Assembly: GCA_963765875.1 (NCBI GenBank)
Contig: CAVXYK010000006.1
Span: forward strand, 434,001-498,000
Source: JAWKOK01 sp963765875
Lineage (GTDB): Bacteria; Chloroflexota; Anaerolineae; Caldilineales; Caldilineaceae
Length of the DNA: 64,000 nucleotides
Reading direction: 5' to 3'
Shown here: positions 52,383 through 62,666 of the stretch, one piece after another
How positions within the stretch are numbered: the stretch's first letter is position 1
Layout of the letters: each line of letters begins with the position of its first letter
Program-made: the position numbers and the translations under genes
Notes under the pieces: model-generated
Databases searched by the model: none
Told to the model about the DNA's origin: nothing
What the model saw: only the letters and a program-made list of their open reading frames with translations

Positions 52383-54110
52383 CTACGACAGCAGCCACCG
52401 CCCAACAAGCGGTAGAAGCAGATGTGACGGCCGCTCTGCATCGTGGAAGACTGTGTTCACTGCGACCTGCCACGTGGTGTCGATGCCAAAAGGAGCGCCT
52501 GTGTTGAGGTTGCGGTCATATTCGGGAAAATCGCTGCTGGTGACATGAATGCGGATCCGGTGACCGGAGAGGAAGGTCAGCGCTGTGGCCGCCATGTCAA
52601 TTTCGTAGCGGTAGACCTGGCCCGGCTCCAGCAGGGATTCCTTGTCCACGCCGTCGCGAAATCGGGCACGGACAATCCCTTCGCAGATCTGGATCGAGCG
52701 CCCGTCAGGCCAGACGTCACAGAGACGCACGACCCAGTCGGTGTCGACTGCTGATGAGGACGCATGGAGGACGGCCTTGACTGGTCCAATGACGGTTATC
52801 GAATCGTGTAGCGTCTCTGACGTGTAGGTCAGCAGTTGCCCCTCGATTCCCCGCTGATCCAGCTCAAATCCCGGAGTCGCCGGTTGATGGCCCAGAACTG
52901 GTCTCTCCGGATCGTACTCGAAGGTGTCCGGCTGCTCATCGGTGTTGGGCGCCTCAAAGGTTGCATGTCCGTTGTTGAGCGACGATGCCGTCCGGCCGGT
53001 GCCATGCCGAAGATAGAGCGGCGCGTAGTCGATGTCGTTGGGCGGCCACTGATCCAGATCGATCCATCGATTTTCACCCATGAGGAAAAGGCGTACCGTC
53101 GATTCGTCGACAACGCTACTGTCGGAATCTTTGAGCCAATGGTCGAACCAATTTAGTGCGATCTCGTGGAAATCGGGCGTGGCATAGGGGCCAAAATCCA
53201 GTCTTGGCGTCTCGGGCAGACTGCATCCACCATGGGTCCATGGCCCGATGAGCAAGTGCTGATTCTCTCGACATTCAGACGAACGTCCATGCTCAAGAAT
53301 GCCTGCGAAGTGTTCGAGTGTGCCGCTGGGGTAGATGTCATACCAGCCGCCGACATGAAGCATTGGCACATCGACCTCGTCGAACTGGGTCGCATGTGTT
53401 TGCGCCCAAAACTGTTGATCGCCTTGATGCTTCAGATGTTCAAAATGCCAGGACGAAACACCCTCAAGCTGCGGACATTCGGTGATCGGTAGATGCCAGA
53501 TCCACGAATCGGGATCGGCCTGGCCGGCCTCCAGTTGAGCACGAACTCTTTCTTGATCTTCGAGAGCCACCTGGTTCTCCAGGCAGTTCAATGCCATCCA
53601 CATTGCCCAGCCCCGGTGCTCTTCCAGTCGGTAGATGCCGCCCGGGAAGACCGTTTCACGGATATTGCTGCCATAGAAGGGCATGCACGCCCTTAGACTT
53701 GGCGGCCTTGTCGGCGCGGTGGTGTACTGGTTAAAGGCTCCATAGGATGTGCCGATCAGGCCGACGTCGCCGTTCGACCAGGGCTGGCCGGCCGCCCACT
53801 CGATGGCGTCGTAGCCATCCCGATTTTCGCCCCAGGCCTCATCGATCAATGGGAAAAAAGTGCCATCTGACCGACCACAACCGCGCACGTCATTGTAGAC
53901 GAAAGCATAGCCGCGCCGACTGAAGTAGGTGCCCATCGCGGTGAATTCGTCGTTGTCAGTGGGATCCATGACGAAGCGATAGAGGATGACAGGCCATCGT
54001 CCAGCACTGGAAGGTCGATAGATGTCGCCCCGCAGCACAGTGCCGTCTCGCATTGGGATGGGAAAATTATGACTAATTTGAATGTCGTGGAATTCTGTCA
54101 CAGCGGTCAT
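52383..54110 (-). CDS. CocE/NonD-family alpha/beta hydrolase
   Basis: Serine hydrolase of the X-Pro dipeptidyl-peptidase/cocaine esterase family (575 residues). MRDGTVLRGDIYRP is the family N-terminus, YNDVRGCGRSDGTF follows, the nucleophile is Ser122 in GLIGTSYGAFNQ, GGWYDIYPSGTLEHFA holds the catalytic Asp, and LLIGPWTHGG the His. The C-terminal jelly-roll domain has RLFLMGENRW and LRHGTGR. Probably cleaves esters or amides of unknown identity in the cytoplasm; no signal peptide. ATG 54110 is supported by AGAGGAGGG; upstream extension to 54287 overlaps palindromic non-coding sequence. A hairpin at 54293-54326 (GGGGAAACAG/CTGTTTCCCC) lies further upstream. Confidence 0.9.
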   Translation of the reverse strand: MTAVTEFHDIQISHNFPIPMRDGTVLRGDIYRPSSAGRWPVILYRFVMDPTDNDEFTAMGTYFSRRGYAFVYNDVRGCGRSDGTFFPLIDEAWGENRDGYDAIEWAAGQPWSNGDVGLIGTSYGAFNQYTTAPTRPPSLRACMPFYGSNIRETVFPGGIYRLEEHRGWAMWMALNCLENQVALEDQERVRAQLEAGQADPDSWIWHLPITECPQLEGVSSWHFEHLKHQGDQQFWAQTHATQFDEVDVPMLHVGGWYDIYPSGTLEHFAGILEHGRSSECRENQHLLIGPWTHGGCSLPETPRLDFGPYATPDFHEIALNWFDHWLKDSDSSVVDESTVRLFLMGENRWIDLDQWPPNDIDYAPLYLRHGTGRTASSLNNGHATFEAPNTDEQPDTFEYDPERPVLGHQPATPGFELDQRGIEGQLLTYTSETLHDSITVIGPVKAVLHASSSAVDTDWVVRLCDVWPDGRSIQICEGIVRARFRDGVDKESLLEPGQVYRYEIDMAATALTFLSGHRIRIHVTSSDFPEYDRNLNTGAPFGIDTTWQVAVNTVFHDAERPSHLLLPLVGRWLLS

Positions 54111-54343
54111 GAGGCCCTCCTCTGGTCGATGACAAATGCCCTGGGGGGCATCATGCCACACACCCGACCGTTCCCAAACTGCATTGGCTGACATCGCTTC
54201 GTAGGATGGGTTTCCATGCCCGCCGGGCTCGACCGGCATAGCCTGGCCGGCATGGAAATCCACCTCACATGTTGAAGTTCTGATCAAACGTAGGGGAAAC
54301 AGATGCAGGGGAGCACCTGTTTCCCCCTAATAGCCAGTCATCC

Positions 54344-54454
54344 AATTCCAGTAGTTCACGATTTGGTAAAAAGCGAGATTCTTCGCTTGTCTATTGCCAG
54401 AGTGACGTACTTGAAAACACCCGCTCAGAATGACAAATAGTGAACTACTGAATT
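54344..54454. mobile_element. 111-bp inverted-repeat element, second copy
   Basis: Ends AATTCCAGTAGTTCACGATTTG (54344-54365) and CAAATAGTGAACTACTGAATT (54434-54454) are complements with one indel and one mismatch. Inside are GAGATTCTTCGC and CGCTCAGAATGAC, as in the copy at 41619. It abuts the stop of the duplicated-domain lipoprotein gene at 54456. Confidence 0.7.
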
Positions 54455-54455
54455 C

Positions 54456-55566
54456 CTATTCAATCGGAATAACCAAGAACTCGTAGGGCGTTTCATCCCA
54501 GACGATCCAGGGACCGCCCCAGGCATGATCGGTCGTGAAGACCTCTGCATCGAAGCCGTCGGGTGCGACCAGCATGACATGGGGTGCGGGCAGGATCCAG
54601 ATCCTGTCCTTCAGGCGGCTGCATTGCCGATGGATCTGCGTTGTCTGCAAAGGCGCCACCGGCCAGCATGTAGGAGACGCCGAGACGATCTACCTCAGGT
54701 TCAGCGCCGCCCATGAACGCCGCCATCCAGCCCATGTAGGTCGGATCGAAGCACATGGGATCATTGTCGGGCGTGGCCGGCCAATCGGGTACGCAGGTCC
54801 AGTCGTTGCTGCCTTCACGCAGCAGGGCCATATCACCGCCGGCGTCGGCGGGCCAGTCCAGGAAGGTCGCGGCCTCGCCAATCATCTGCGGAACCCCGGT
54901 CATGATGTTCTCTATCTTCAGCTCATCGCTGTCACTGGTGGAGATCGGACCGATCGCTTCAGCAGCCGACACCACCGGCACCATCAGATGCTCATAGGGT
55001 GTGCCTTCCCACATGATGTAGGGCCCGCCCGACAGATGATCGGTGGTGAATTCGGCCGAATCAAAGCCACCCGGCATCAGGAGCATGATGTGCGGGCCCG
55101 AATTGATCCAGTCCTCGCCTTCCTGTGGCCCCGTGGCGTAGGGATCAATGTTGCTGGCATCACTGCCACCGGCCAGCATATAGGAGATGCCGGGGGCTGA
55201 AATCTCAGGTTCGGTTCCGGTCATGTAGGCGTTCATCCAGATCTGCCATGTCGGATCCACGCACATCGGATCATTGCCCGGGGAGCCGATGTTGTCCGGC
55301 AGGCAGAGCCAGTCGTTGCTGCCTTCGCGCAGCAAGGCCGGCTCACCACCCGGCTCGGACGGCCAGTCGATGATCGTTGCACCATCAGAAATAAACGGCG
55401 GCGCGGCCTCCATGGCGCTCTGAATCTTGGCGTCAACATCACCCTGCTGTCCGGCAGAAGCATCGTCCTCAGCCACCGCAGGCAACGGTTGAATTGGCTG
55501 GCAGGCCGTCAACACGATGACGGCAAAAACCAGTAGCGCAATCAAACGGGTAATTCCAGGTAACAT
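54456..55566 (-). pseudogene. Lipoprotein with two tandem domains, frameshifted near its end
   Basis: Signal ends VLTAC with lipidated Cys22. Two repeats of about 150 residues follow: each has an IDWP or LDWP opening, ALLREGSNDW, a Cys, NDPMC, DP, a Trp/Met-rich segment, SYMLAGG, and ends with GGFDSAEFTTDH or DGFDAEVFTTDH plus GGPxIxWxxTPYE. The strong identity of ALLREGSNDW in both copies indicates internal duplication. The frame changes near 54597-54603: one surplus base in GGATCTGGATCC-like sequence turns the end of repeat two; read in the other frame it continues WILPAPHVMLVAPDGFD to a stop at 54456. Function unknown; a lone-domain relative may exist widely. Divergent from the STAND regulator at 55806. 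Confidence 0.7.
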
Positions 55567-55805
55567 GGTTCCTCCTTGAAATACGTAAAGTAGTCGAGCA
55601 ACTCACCATTATCGAATCGTTCTCTGTATCCTCTGCCTCCTCTGTGCCCCCTGTGCATCTGTGGCAAAACCATCATCTTCGCCCTAAAACCATTGGTTGT
55701 CTCCATGCGAATTCTATGGATAATAAGGAGACAATCTCAGCGTACACCAGGTCATTGGCGGCTGGTGCACAGAAATTTGCCACCCACTGCAAAAGATCAT
55801 TGCAC

Positions 55806-58688
55806 ATGACCTACTACCCCGAGTTTTCTAATCGACTCAACCGCGAGCTCCAGAGCCAAGATCGCTCGGCCTCTTGGTTGGCCCACCGTCTGCATGTCAG
55901 CCCGAGTACAGTCGCTCGCTGGCTGAACGATGGCACGCGGCCCGGCACGCCGGAAACTGTGGTGAAGATCTGCGACGTGTTGGGCATCTCATCTCAGAAA
56001 CAGACGCTGCTGACGTCGGCAGGCTATGGCTATGCTCAGCCAACACCCAACGGCCAGGACGGAATCGATGCCCTGTCGATGGCCGATTCGACGCAAACGG
56101 CGGCGCATCTACGCGCGCCCAGTTTGCCCGTGCCGGCGACGCCTCTAGTTGGGCGGTCAGCAGAACAAGCGCAGCTCACGGCATGGCTTGCCGACCCCGA
56201 CGTGCGCCTCGTGACGATTCTCGGCTCGGGCGGCATGGGCAAGACACGGTTGGCGCTGGCAGTCGCCGTTGAGCAGCAAACGCTCGGCTGCTTCGAAGAT
56301 GGCGTTGCCTTCGCCGATCTGGCCCCACTCAGTGATGTTGACCAGATATCGGCAGCAATTGCCAAGGCAGTTGGCCTCTCGTTGCTGAATGCCGGCGATA
56401 ATGTTCGGCCGGCCGAACAACAGGTGATCGACTTTCTGCTCAACCGGCAACTGCTGCTGGTGCTGGACAATGCCGAGCATCTGCTGGACGGCGCCGATCT
56501 CGTGGCCGAGATCGTGTCAGCAGCCCCCCGCGTCCACATCTTGGTCACATCGCGAGCGCCATTGCGCCTTGTTGGTGAACAACTCTTCCCTCTGCACGGA
56601 CTCGAATACAAAGCGAAAGAGACGTTGTCCGAGCAGACTGAAGCATCGGCCCTGACGCTCTTTCTGCAATCGGCCAATCGCGTCCGTCCGTCCTACACCG
56701 CCGATCTCCCCGAACGGCGCAGCATTGCAGACATCTGCCGTTTGGTCGAAGGCATGCCGCTAGCGATCGAGTTGGCGGCATCCTGGATCACGCTCCTGTC
56801 CGCTGCTGAGATCCTGGCTGCCATCCACCAGAGTCTGCGCTTCCTGGAGACAGACCTACGCGGCGTGCCCGAGCGCCATCGCAGCATGGAAGCCGTCTTC
56901 GCCGCCACCTGGCAGCGACTCAGCGAGAAAGAGCAGCGGATCTTCGCACAACTGTCGGTCTTCCGTGGCGGCTTCACCCGTCAGGCGGTCGAGCAGATCA
57001 CCGGCGCGACACTGGGCCAACTGCGTTCATTGGCTGCCGGTTCTCTGATCGTCTACGACCACGAGCGCAATCGCTACACGATCCACGAATTGCTCCGCCA
57101 GTATGGAGCGTTGCGCCTGAACGACACGCCTGAACTGGCGCAGGAAGCAAACCAAGCCCACAGCGATTTCTATTTTTCCCTGCTGCGACGACGCCAGGAC
57201 GCGCTCAAGAACCGCGGCCTGCAGACCGATCTGTTGATCCTCGACGTTGATGCCGACAACCTGAGCCGCGCATGGGGTTGGGCCGCCCAAGAGGGGCGGA
57301 TCGGCGGCATCAGTGAGACGCTGGACGGGATGGGCCTCTATCTCCAATGGCGTGGCCGCTCCGAGGAAGGAACTATCGCCTTTCGATCGGCAGCGGCTGC
57401 GTTGCGGAAGGCTGGAGCGATCCGCCACCTGGTTCGTGCATTGGCCTGGCAAGCGCTCTTCGCACGTTCGCTGGGTCATGTCGACGACGCAGCCGATCTA
57501 CTCGATCAATGCCGTCATCACCTCGATGCCGCTGGCGTCAGAAACGAAGGCGCCCGAAACGAAGACCTCCGTTCCGAACAAGCCTTCGTGCTTTTGCAGA
57601 TGGGCGCGGCTGAATCGGCCCGCGATACCGACGCGGCAGAGCAGCATTTTCTGCAGAGCTTGGCGATCTTCGAAGCGTTGGGAGAAGACTATTTTGCCGC
57701 AGAGGTTTTGCTCGGTCTGGGGCACATCCATTTGATCCAGGGCGACTTCGATGCACAGCGCCGGCATGTGCAGCGCGCCTTGGACAGCTATCGAACATTG
57801 GGCAATGTGCGCGGCACAGCCGCCGCCCTCTCCATGCTGGCCGATATCGACAGCTATCGAGGCCGGCTGATGAGCGGGCTGGAGCTGGGCTTCGAGGCGC
57901 TTGCAGGCTTTCGCTCGCTTGGCGACACGGCCGGCACGGCCACCTGCCTATCGCGCATAGGCATGACCTACATGAACCTTGGCGATGTGACCAACGCGCG
58001 GCAAGTGGTGACCGAGAGCCTGGCGCTTTTCACCGAGATCGGCTCACGGCGGGACGAAGTCATCTGCTTCGCCTTTCTTTGCGCCATCGAGCTAATGGCC
58101 GGCGACTATCGGCAGGCCCGGGCCAACGCAGAGCGTTCGGTGAGAATCGCCAAGGAGCTTGACGACGAGTTTGTCCTGGGCGTCGCTCTCGGCTTTCTGG
58201 GCTGGACACACCTGTATAGTGGCGATCTTGATGAAGCGCTGAAAACCTTACGTGAAGCCGTGTCAATCACCAAACGCACCGGCGCGACAATGGACAGCGT
58301 TCGATGGGTTTCCCAGCTCGGCCTTGCCCAATGGCAGAACGGCCAAGGCAAGCAAGCCCGCGCCCATGCCCACGAAAGCCTGCGCTTGGCTACCCAGGTC
58401 GTTGACCCATGGAGTTTGCTAACGTCGATCAGCACGACAATCGTCATCCTGGCCGATGGCGAGGATCTGGAGCGGGCAATCGAGCTAGACAGCATGCTGA
58501 TGCAGGACTCCCTCTGTGCAAACAGCCGCTGGTACCAGGACGGCATCGGGCCGAAGGTGGCCAAGGCGATCAGTCAGCTGCCTGCCGAGGTGACTGAAAT
58601 GGCCCGGACGCGCGGTATGTCCCTGGAGCAGAGTGAACAAGCCGCGTGCCTGGTGGAAGAGACATCTGCACTTGGATGGAACGTTTGA
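55806..58688 (+). CDS. STAND regulator: HTH, NB-ARC ATPase, TPR repeats
   Basis: A 960-residue signal-transduction ATPase. Residues 1-75 form an XRE-type HTH (SASWLAHRLHVSPSTVARWL, VVKICDVLG). The NB-ARC domain (about 110-400) has LVGRSAEQAQL, Walker A GSGGMGKTR (139-148 region), Walker B LLLVLDNAEHLLD, the R-rich sensor TSRAPLRL and GMPLAIELAA (GxP). A winged-helix segment around 400-490 (LFAQLSVFRGGF) and about twelve TPR-like helices to the C-terminus follow. Such proteins switch on ATP binding after TPR ligand sensing and activate transcription. The start ATG 55806 is in a repeat-rich gap (55567-55805 with a CTCTGTGCCCC tract) and lacks a ribosome-binding site. It may regulate the divergent lipoprotein gene. 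Confidence 0.88.
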   Translation: MTYYPEFSNRLNRELQSQDRSASWLAHRLHVSPSTVARWLNDGTRPGTPETVVKICDVLGISSQKQTLLTSAGYGYAQPTPNGQDGIDALSMADSTQTAAHLRAPSLPVPATPLVGRSAEQAQLTAWLADPDVRLVTILGSGGMGKTRLALAVAVEQQTLGCFEDGVAFADLAPLSDVDQISAAIAKAVGLSLLNAGDNVRPAEQQVIDFLLNRQLLLVLDNAEHLLDGADLVAEIVSAAPRVHILVTSRAPLRLVGEQLFPLHGLEYKAKETLSEQTEASALTLFLQSANRVRPSYTADLPERRSIADICRLVEGMPLAIELAASWITLLSAAEILAAIHQSLRFLETDLRGVPERHRSMEAVFAATWQRLSEKEQRIFAQLSVFRGGFTRQAVEQITGATLGQLRSLAAGSLIVYDHERNRYTIHELLRQYGALRLNDTPELAQEANQAHSDFYFSLLRRRQDALKNRGLQTDLLILDVDADNLSRAWGWAAQEGRIGGISETLDGMGLYLQWRGRSEEGTIAFRSAAAALRKAGAIRHLVRALAWQALFARSLGHVDDAADLLDQCRHHLDAAGVRNEGARNEDLRSEQAFVLLQMGAAESARDTDAAEQHFLQSLAIFEALGEDYFAAEVLLGLGHIHLIQGDFDAQRRHVQRALDSYRTLGNVRGTAAALSMLADIDSYRGRLMSGLELGFEALAGFRSLGDTAGTATCLSRIGMTYMNLGDVTNARQVVTESLALFTEIGSRRDEVICFAFLCAIELMAGDYRQARANAERSVRIAKELDDEFVLGVALGFLGWTHLYSGDLDEALKTLREAVSITKRTGATMDSVRWVSQLGLAQWQNGQGKQARAHAHESLRLATQVVDPWSLLTSISTTIVILADGEDLERAIELDSMLMQDSLCANSRWYQDGIGPKVAKAISQLPAEVTEMARTRGMSLEQSEQAACLVEETSALGWNV

Positions 58689-58791
58689 TTCCCACACCCA
58701 GGCGTTACCGGGGTGCGGGGAGAGCACTTGAAGACAGCTTTGTGGTCGAATCATTGCAGGCAAGGACAAAGGCAACACCGGCATAGCATTT

Positions 58792-59108
58792 GGGTGTATT
58801 CAAAATCAGTTATGCCCGTAGGGACATGGCATTCCCCGCCGAGTCGTTCTCTAATTGAGAGATTCCAAATCGAGAATAATTAGCCGCATTCTGACCATGA
58901 TTCTGGGAATGCCATGTCCGTGTCAGGCCTACTGCAATGTCAGGCACGGACACGACATTCCTATCCACTGTATGGTTGGCGGCTGTGGTCTTGAAGGTCG
59001 AAACGGTCTCCGTCAACACCGGGTCTGTGCGGAATGTCATGTCCCTACATAGAAGTACGCCATCAACCCGTTTTGTTTGCGAAGCAGGCGCATTTCGCCA
59101 ACACACCC
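58792..59108 (-). mobile_element. GGGTGTGTCC-type MITE, reversed copy
   Basis: Reverse orientation relative to 18004-18296. Ends GGGTGTATTCAAAATC (58792) and CAACACACCC (59108). Flanks 58783-58791 (ATAGCATTT) and 59109-59117 (ATAGCGCTT) agree at seven of nine bases, again pointing to a 9-bp target duplication. Inner sequence keeps GGAATGCCATGTCCGTGTC and GTAGGGACATGGCATTCC stems. It ends 51 bases before the next gene's start. Confidence 0.85.
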
Positions 59109-59159
59109 ATAGCGCTTGCGTCACATCGCAAGAATCAACCAGTCCTGAGGATCCAAACG

Positions 59160-60027
59160 ATGCGCGTATTGATCACGATCCCACATTTCTTCAACGCTGA
59201 GGGCGATGGCCGCTACGGCTCGACCCAGCCCAATCCCCAGCCGCGCCTGGCTGCGCTTACCCAATGCCTGCGCAGCTTGGTTTTTCTTTCAGGTGAGCGA
59301 GATCAATTCTGGTTCCGTGACGGCAACCGGCTCCAGCCCGGCCCGGCCAATCGGGCCAGCCATGCCGAAATCGACATCGTGATCTGCACATGCGGTGACC
59401 GGCACATGTTGGAGCAGCTACAGATCCCACCTGACACCTATGAGCACCGCTCGTTCGACTGCGACCCCATGTACCTCGGCTTCGAATGCCATGGGGTCCT
59501 TCATGAGCGACTGGGCAGCTACGATCTCTACGGTTTCATGGAGGATGATCTGATCATCCATGATCCGGCCTTCTTCACCAAGATCGTCTGGTTCCATGGC
59601 ATCACGGATGCAGACAGCGTTCTGCAACCCAATCGCTACGAACGCCACATTAGCCCGACACAGATCAAGAAGGTCTACATCGATTTTGAGTTTTCGGCAG
59701 AAGCGGATCTCGCGTCCCCCGATGCAGAGAGTGTCACCGTCGATTCCTGCGGGCAAGAAATTGAGCTTCGGCGGACTAGCAACCCGCATTCCGGTTGCTT
59801 CTTCCTCACTCGAAAACAGATGAAATACTGGGCGGATCAGAGATCACTTCGGCAAGCGAGATGCCGGCTTCGTCGGGCCGTTGGAGAGTGCTGCGTCGCT
59901 GGGGCTGGTCAAGACATTCAAGGTGCTCAAACCGGCGCCGGCCAATGCAGAGTTTCTGGAGATCGACCATTGGGGTCAGATGTGGAGCCGGCGATTGGCC
60001 GGCGTACGCTTGGGGCAAAAGCCATGA
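59160..60027 (+). pseudogene. Putative glycosyltransferase-like protein, frameshifted
   Basis: Starts MRVLITIPHFFNAEGDGRYG, has RASHAEIDIVICTCGDRHML, and YGFMEDDLIIHDPAFFTKI with a DxD-like EDD, which suggests a nucleotide-sugar-binding GT-A-like protein; the family is not identified with certainty. The frame shifts near 59836-59846: the upstream frame ends as low-quality sequence, while the alternative frame reads DHFGKRDAGFVGPLESAASLG and ends HWGQMWSRRLAGVRLGQKP at 60027. One surplus base explains it. Upstream codons of the same frame (59034-59159) lie in the MITE and are not part of the gene. Confidence 0.6.
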
Positions 60028-60271
60028 CGATCCATGGCGAGCCAAGTCATTGTCCGCAAACAACTTAGCGACACCAACCTCCGGGAGGTGGTCAGCACCA
60101 GTTCGCTTGCCTGGAATTTCATGACCGCCCCCCGGAGGTTAATTGTGGACAGTCACTGAGTCATGAGGATAGCAAGAAGGAGGTAAGTATGGCATGATAG
60201 CGGCGAATCGGATCCGCCACGGTCCATCCGGTCAGCCGTGGCCGTCCGCTGCAGCCAAGGAGTTGAACCCT
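60028..60271. other. Short gap with small hairpins before the polyketide synthase
   Basis: A tight ACCTCCGGGAGGT-type hairpin at 60077-60089 and a related CCCCGGAGG unit at 60129-60139 occur here. AAGGAGGT at 60178-60185 precedes ATG 60194, an alternative in-frame start for the next gene; a closer ATG at 60189 opens a two-codon frame only. Confidence 0.4.
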
Positions 60272-61475
60272 ATGCACGATCCGCAGCGTCCTGCTATTCT
60301 CGCCATCGGCACGGCTGTCCCAGACTATTGGGCAGACCAAAAGGCCATCGGCGATTCGGATGGCTTCCTCATTCGTCGACCGACCCGCGGTGCAGCGTAT
60401 GATCCGCTCTCTCTACGCCTATTCAGGCATCGAGAAGCGACATGGCTGTGCACCCGAGTACCTTCTGCCGCCGGATGAATCTCGCTTTGCGCCCGGCCTG
60501 AACATCAACCAGACGCCCACAACCGCAGAGCGCATGCAAGCCTATCGCCGCGAATCGGTTCCGCTGGCCGAAAGAGCGGCTCGGCGCGCCCTGGAGGCAG
60601 CTAGCGGAATTGGCGACGCCGATCTGGCCGCACAGTCTGCAGCCATCACCCACCTGATCGTCGTCAGTTGCACCGGTTTTTTTGCACCCGGTTTGGACTT
60701 CGAGTTGGTCCGCAGGTTGAACCTGGCCCCCAGCGTCCAGCGCACAGTGATCGGATTCATGGGCTGCTCAGCGGCCTTCAACGGTCTGCGCGCCGCCGGC
60801 CAGATTGTGGCCGGCGATCCCAGCGCGCGAGTGTTGGTCGTCTCCGTGGAACTGTGCTCGCTGCATATCCAAGCCGGGGATCGCCGCGATGACCTGGTGT
60901 CGGCGGCGCTCTTCGCGGACGGCGCCGCAGCCGCCATCGTGGCAATGCCCCAAGCGACAGATGAAGACTACTATCAGCTCGACCGCTTCCAGACCGGCAT
61001 GAAGCCCGCCACCGAGGATGAGATGGTTTGGGAGATCGGCAATCACGGCTTCACCCTGCGCCTCTCGCCAAAAATTCCCGATCACCTGGGCGATATCGCT
61101 CCGGCCGAACTGGCACAAGTCATGGGCGGTGCGACACCTGAATTTTGGGCCATCCACCCTGGCGGTCGCGCCATTGTCGACAAACTGCAAGAGATCTTTA
61201 GCCTATCAGACGAATCGGTGGCCCCCAGCCGTAAGGTGCTGGCCGACTACGGCAACCTCTCCTCGGCAACAATTCTCTTTGTCTTGGCGGAACAGCGGCG
61301 ACAACTGATGGCCAACCCACAAGGAAGCGAGACCGGTGTCGCCATGGCCTTCGGTCCGGGGTTGACCATCGAGATGGCACGCTTGACCTACATGCCCAGC
61401 CAAGATGCACAGAAAAGATCCCAGACAACCAACGGCGCTGCCCAACACTCGTCGCTTTTCGTCCCGGAGGCTTGA
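60272..61475 (+). pseudogene. Type III polyketide synthase, frameshifted near its N-terminus
   Basis: Chalcone/stilbene synthase-like enzyme building alkylresorcinols or pyrones from acyl-CoA and malonyl-CoA. Frame one gives MHDPQRPAILAIGTAVPDYW; after about 60350-60360 the other frame continues IRSLYAYSGIEKRHG. Catalytic triad is intact: Cys in VVSCTGFFAPGLDFELV, His in WAIHPGGRAIVD, and Asn in DYGNLSSATILFVL; GFMGCSAAFNGLR and GPGLTIEM complete the fold. Start at ATG 60272 (AAGGAG nine bases upstream) fits family length; ATG 60194 is the alternative. The stop overlaps the next gene by four bases (TTGA), so it is co-translated with an oxidoreductase. Confidence 0.85.
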
Positions 61476-62666
61476 CGGTGAAACAGGCGAAGTGGCCTGA
61501 GCCCAATGACTATGACATCGCCGTGATCGGTGCGGGGCCGGCTGGCAGCGCAGCGGCTGCGGCCCTAGGAAGCCTGGGCTGGCAGGTGCTGCTCATCGAG
61601 CGCGATCGGTTTCCGCGCCACAAAGTCTGTGGCGAGTTTCTGTCGCCCGAATCACAGGCAACGCTCAACGATCTTGGCCTCTTTTCAGACCTGGCTGCGC
61701 TGCATCCGGTGCAGCTACAGGAGGTGCAGCTTTTTTCACGACAGGGCAGTGAGCTTGTCGTGCCGCTGCCGCAGGTGGGCTGGGGCGTCAGCCGCTACGC
61801 CATGGACGCAGCGCTGGCCCATTGCGCCGAACGCCGCGGCGTGACTCTCTGGCAGAACAGCACAGCAACCGCATCTGAGCAGCACGACCGACGCCCACAA
61901 GCTGACCATCCGCCGAGATGGTGAAACCATCGATGTGTCCACACGTGCCGTTCTGCTGGCCGGTGGACGCGCGTTGGCGGCCAAACTGCTGGCAGAGCCG
62001 CGAGCGGCTCGAACCAATCAACTGAATGTGGGCATAAAGGCCCACTACACGGGCGCGTCCATGCCTGCCCAGGTCGATCTGTATCTGTTTGACGGCGGCT
62101 ATGTCGGGATCAATCCGGTCGAGTCCGGCGCAGTCAACGTCTGCCTGCTGGCCTCGTATTCAGCCTTTGCTAAAGCAGGCCGCGACCCAGTCGGCATGAT
62201 TGAGTGGATTGCAGAGCAGAATCCGGCATTTGCACAGCGTCTCAACGGCGCGGTCCTGCTGGCGGAGAGCGTCTGCTCCGTGGCGGCAGTCGATACCGGC
62301 CTGGCCAGCCGGCCCTGGAACGGCGTGGCCTGCATCGGCGATGCAGCTACGATGATCCCGCCGCTGAGCGGTGACGGCATGGCCATGGCCCTCCACGCAG
62401 CAGCCCTCTGTGTTCCCCACGCCGATGCCTATCTGCGCGGGGCCATCGACGAAGCGACCTGGGAGCGGCGCTACACAAGCGAGTGGCATGCGGCCTTTGA
62501 TCGTAGATTGCGCGCAGCGCGTGGTCTGCAAGCCCTGCTCAATTCAGCCGCCGGTGATCTGCTGCTGCGGGCCGGGAGAAGAGTGCCACCAGCGGCCGAC
62601 TTCATGCTGCGCGCCACGCGCGGGACGACCCAACCAACTCATTTAGAACAGACCCCAATCAAATAG
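61472..62666 (+). pseudogene. FAD-dependent oxidoreductase (geranylgeranyl reductase/UbiH-like), frameshifted
   Basis: Flavoprotein reductase or hydroxylase. First part: DYDIAVIGAGPAGSAAAAALG (FAD GxGxxG), HKVCGEFLSPES (the CGE motif of geranylgeranyl-reductase-like enzymes), GVSRYAMDAALA. Second part, in another frame after about 61865-61885: RRDGETIDVSTRAVLLAGGR, VGINPVESGAVNVCLL, WNGVACIGDAATMIPPLSGDGMAMAL (the GDA motif). A one-base change joins them. TTG start at 61472 lies within the polyketide synthase stop. In similar clusters such an enzyme oxidises or reduces the polyketide product. Confidence 0.8.

Noticed and set aside
59034..59159. N-terminal extension of the glycosyltransferase-like frame
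   Set aside because: These codons lie inside the MITE and its target duplication; the conserved protein starts at 59160.
60189..60197. Two-codon mini-ORF after a perfect AGGAGGT
   Set aside because: Spacing from the ribosome-binding site to this ATG is too short; the site more likely serves ATG 60194 or is incidental.
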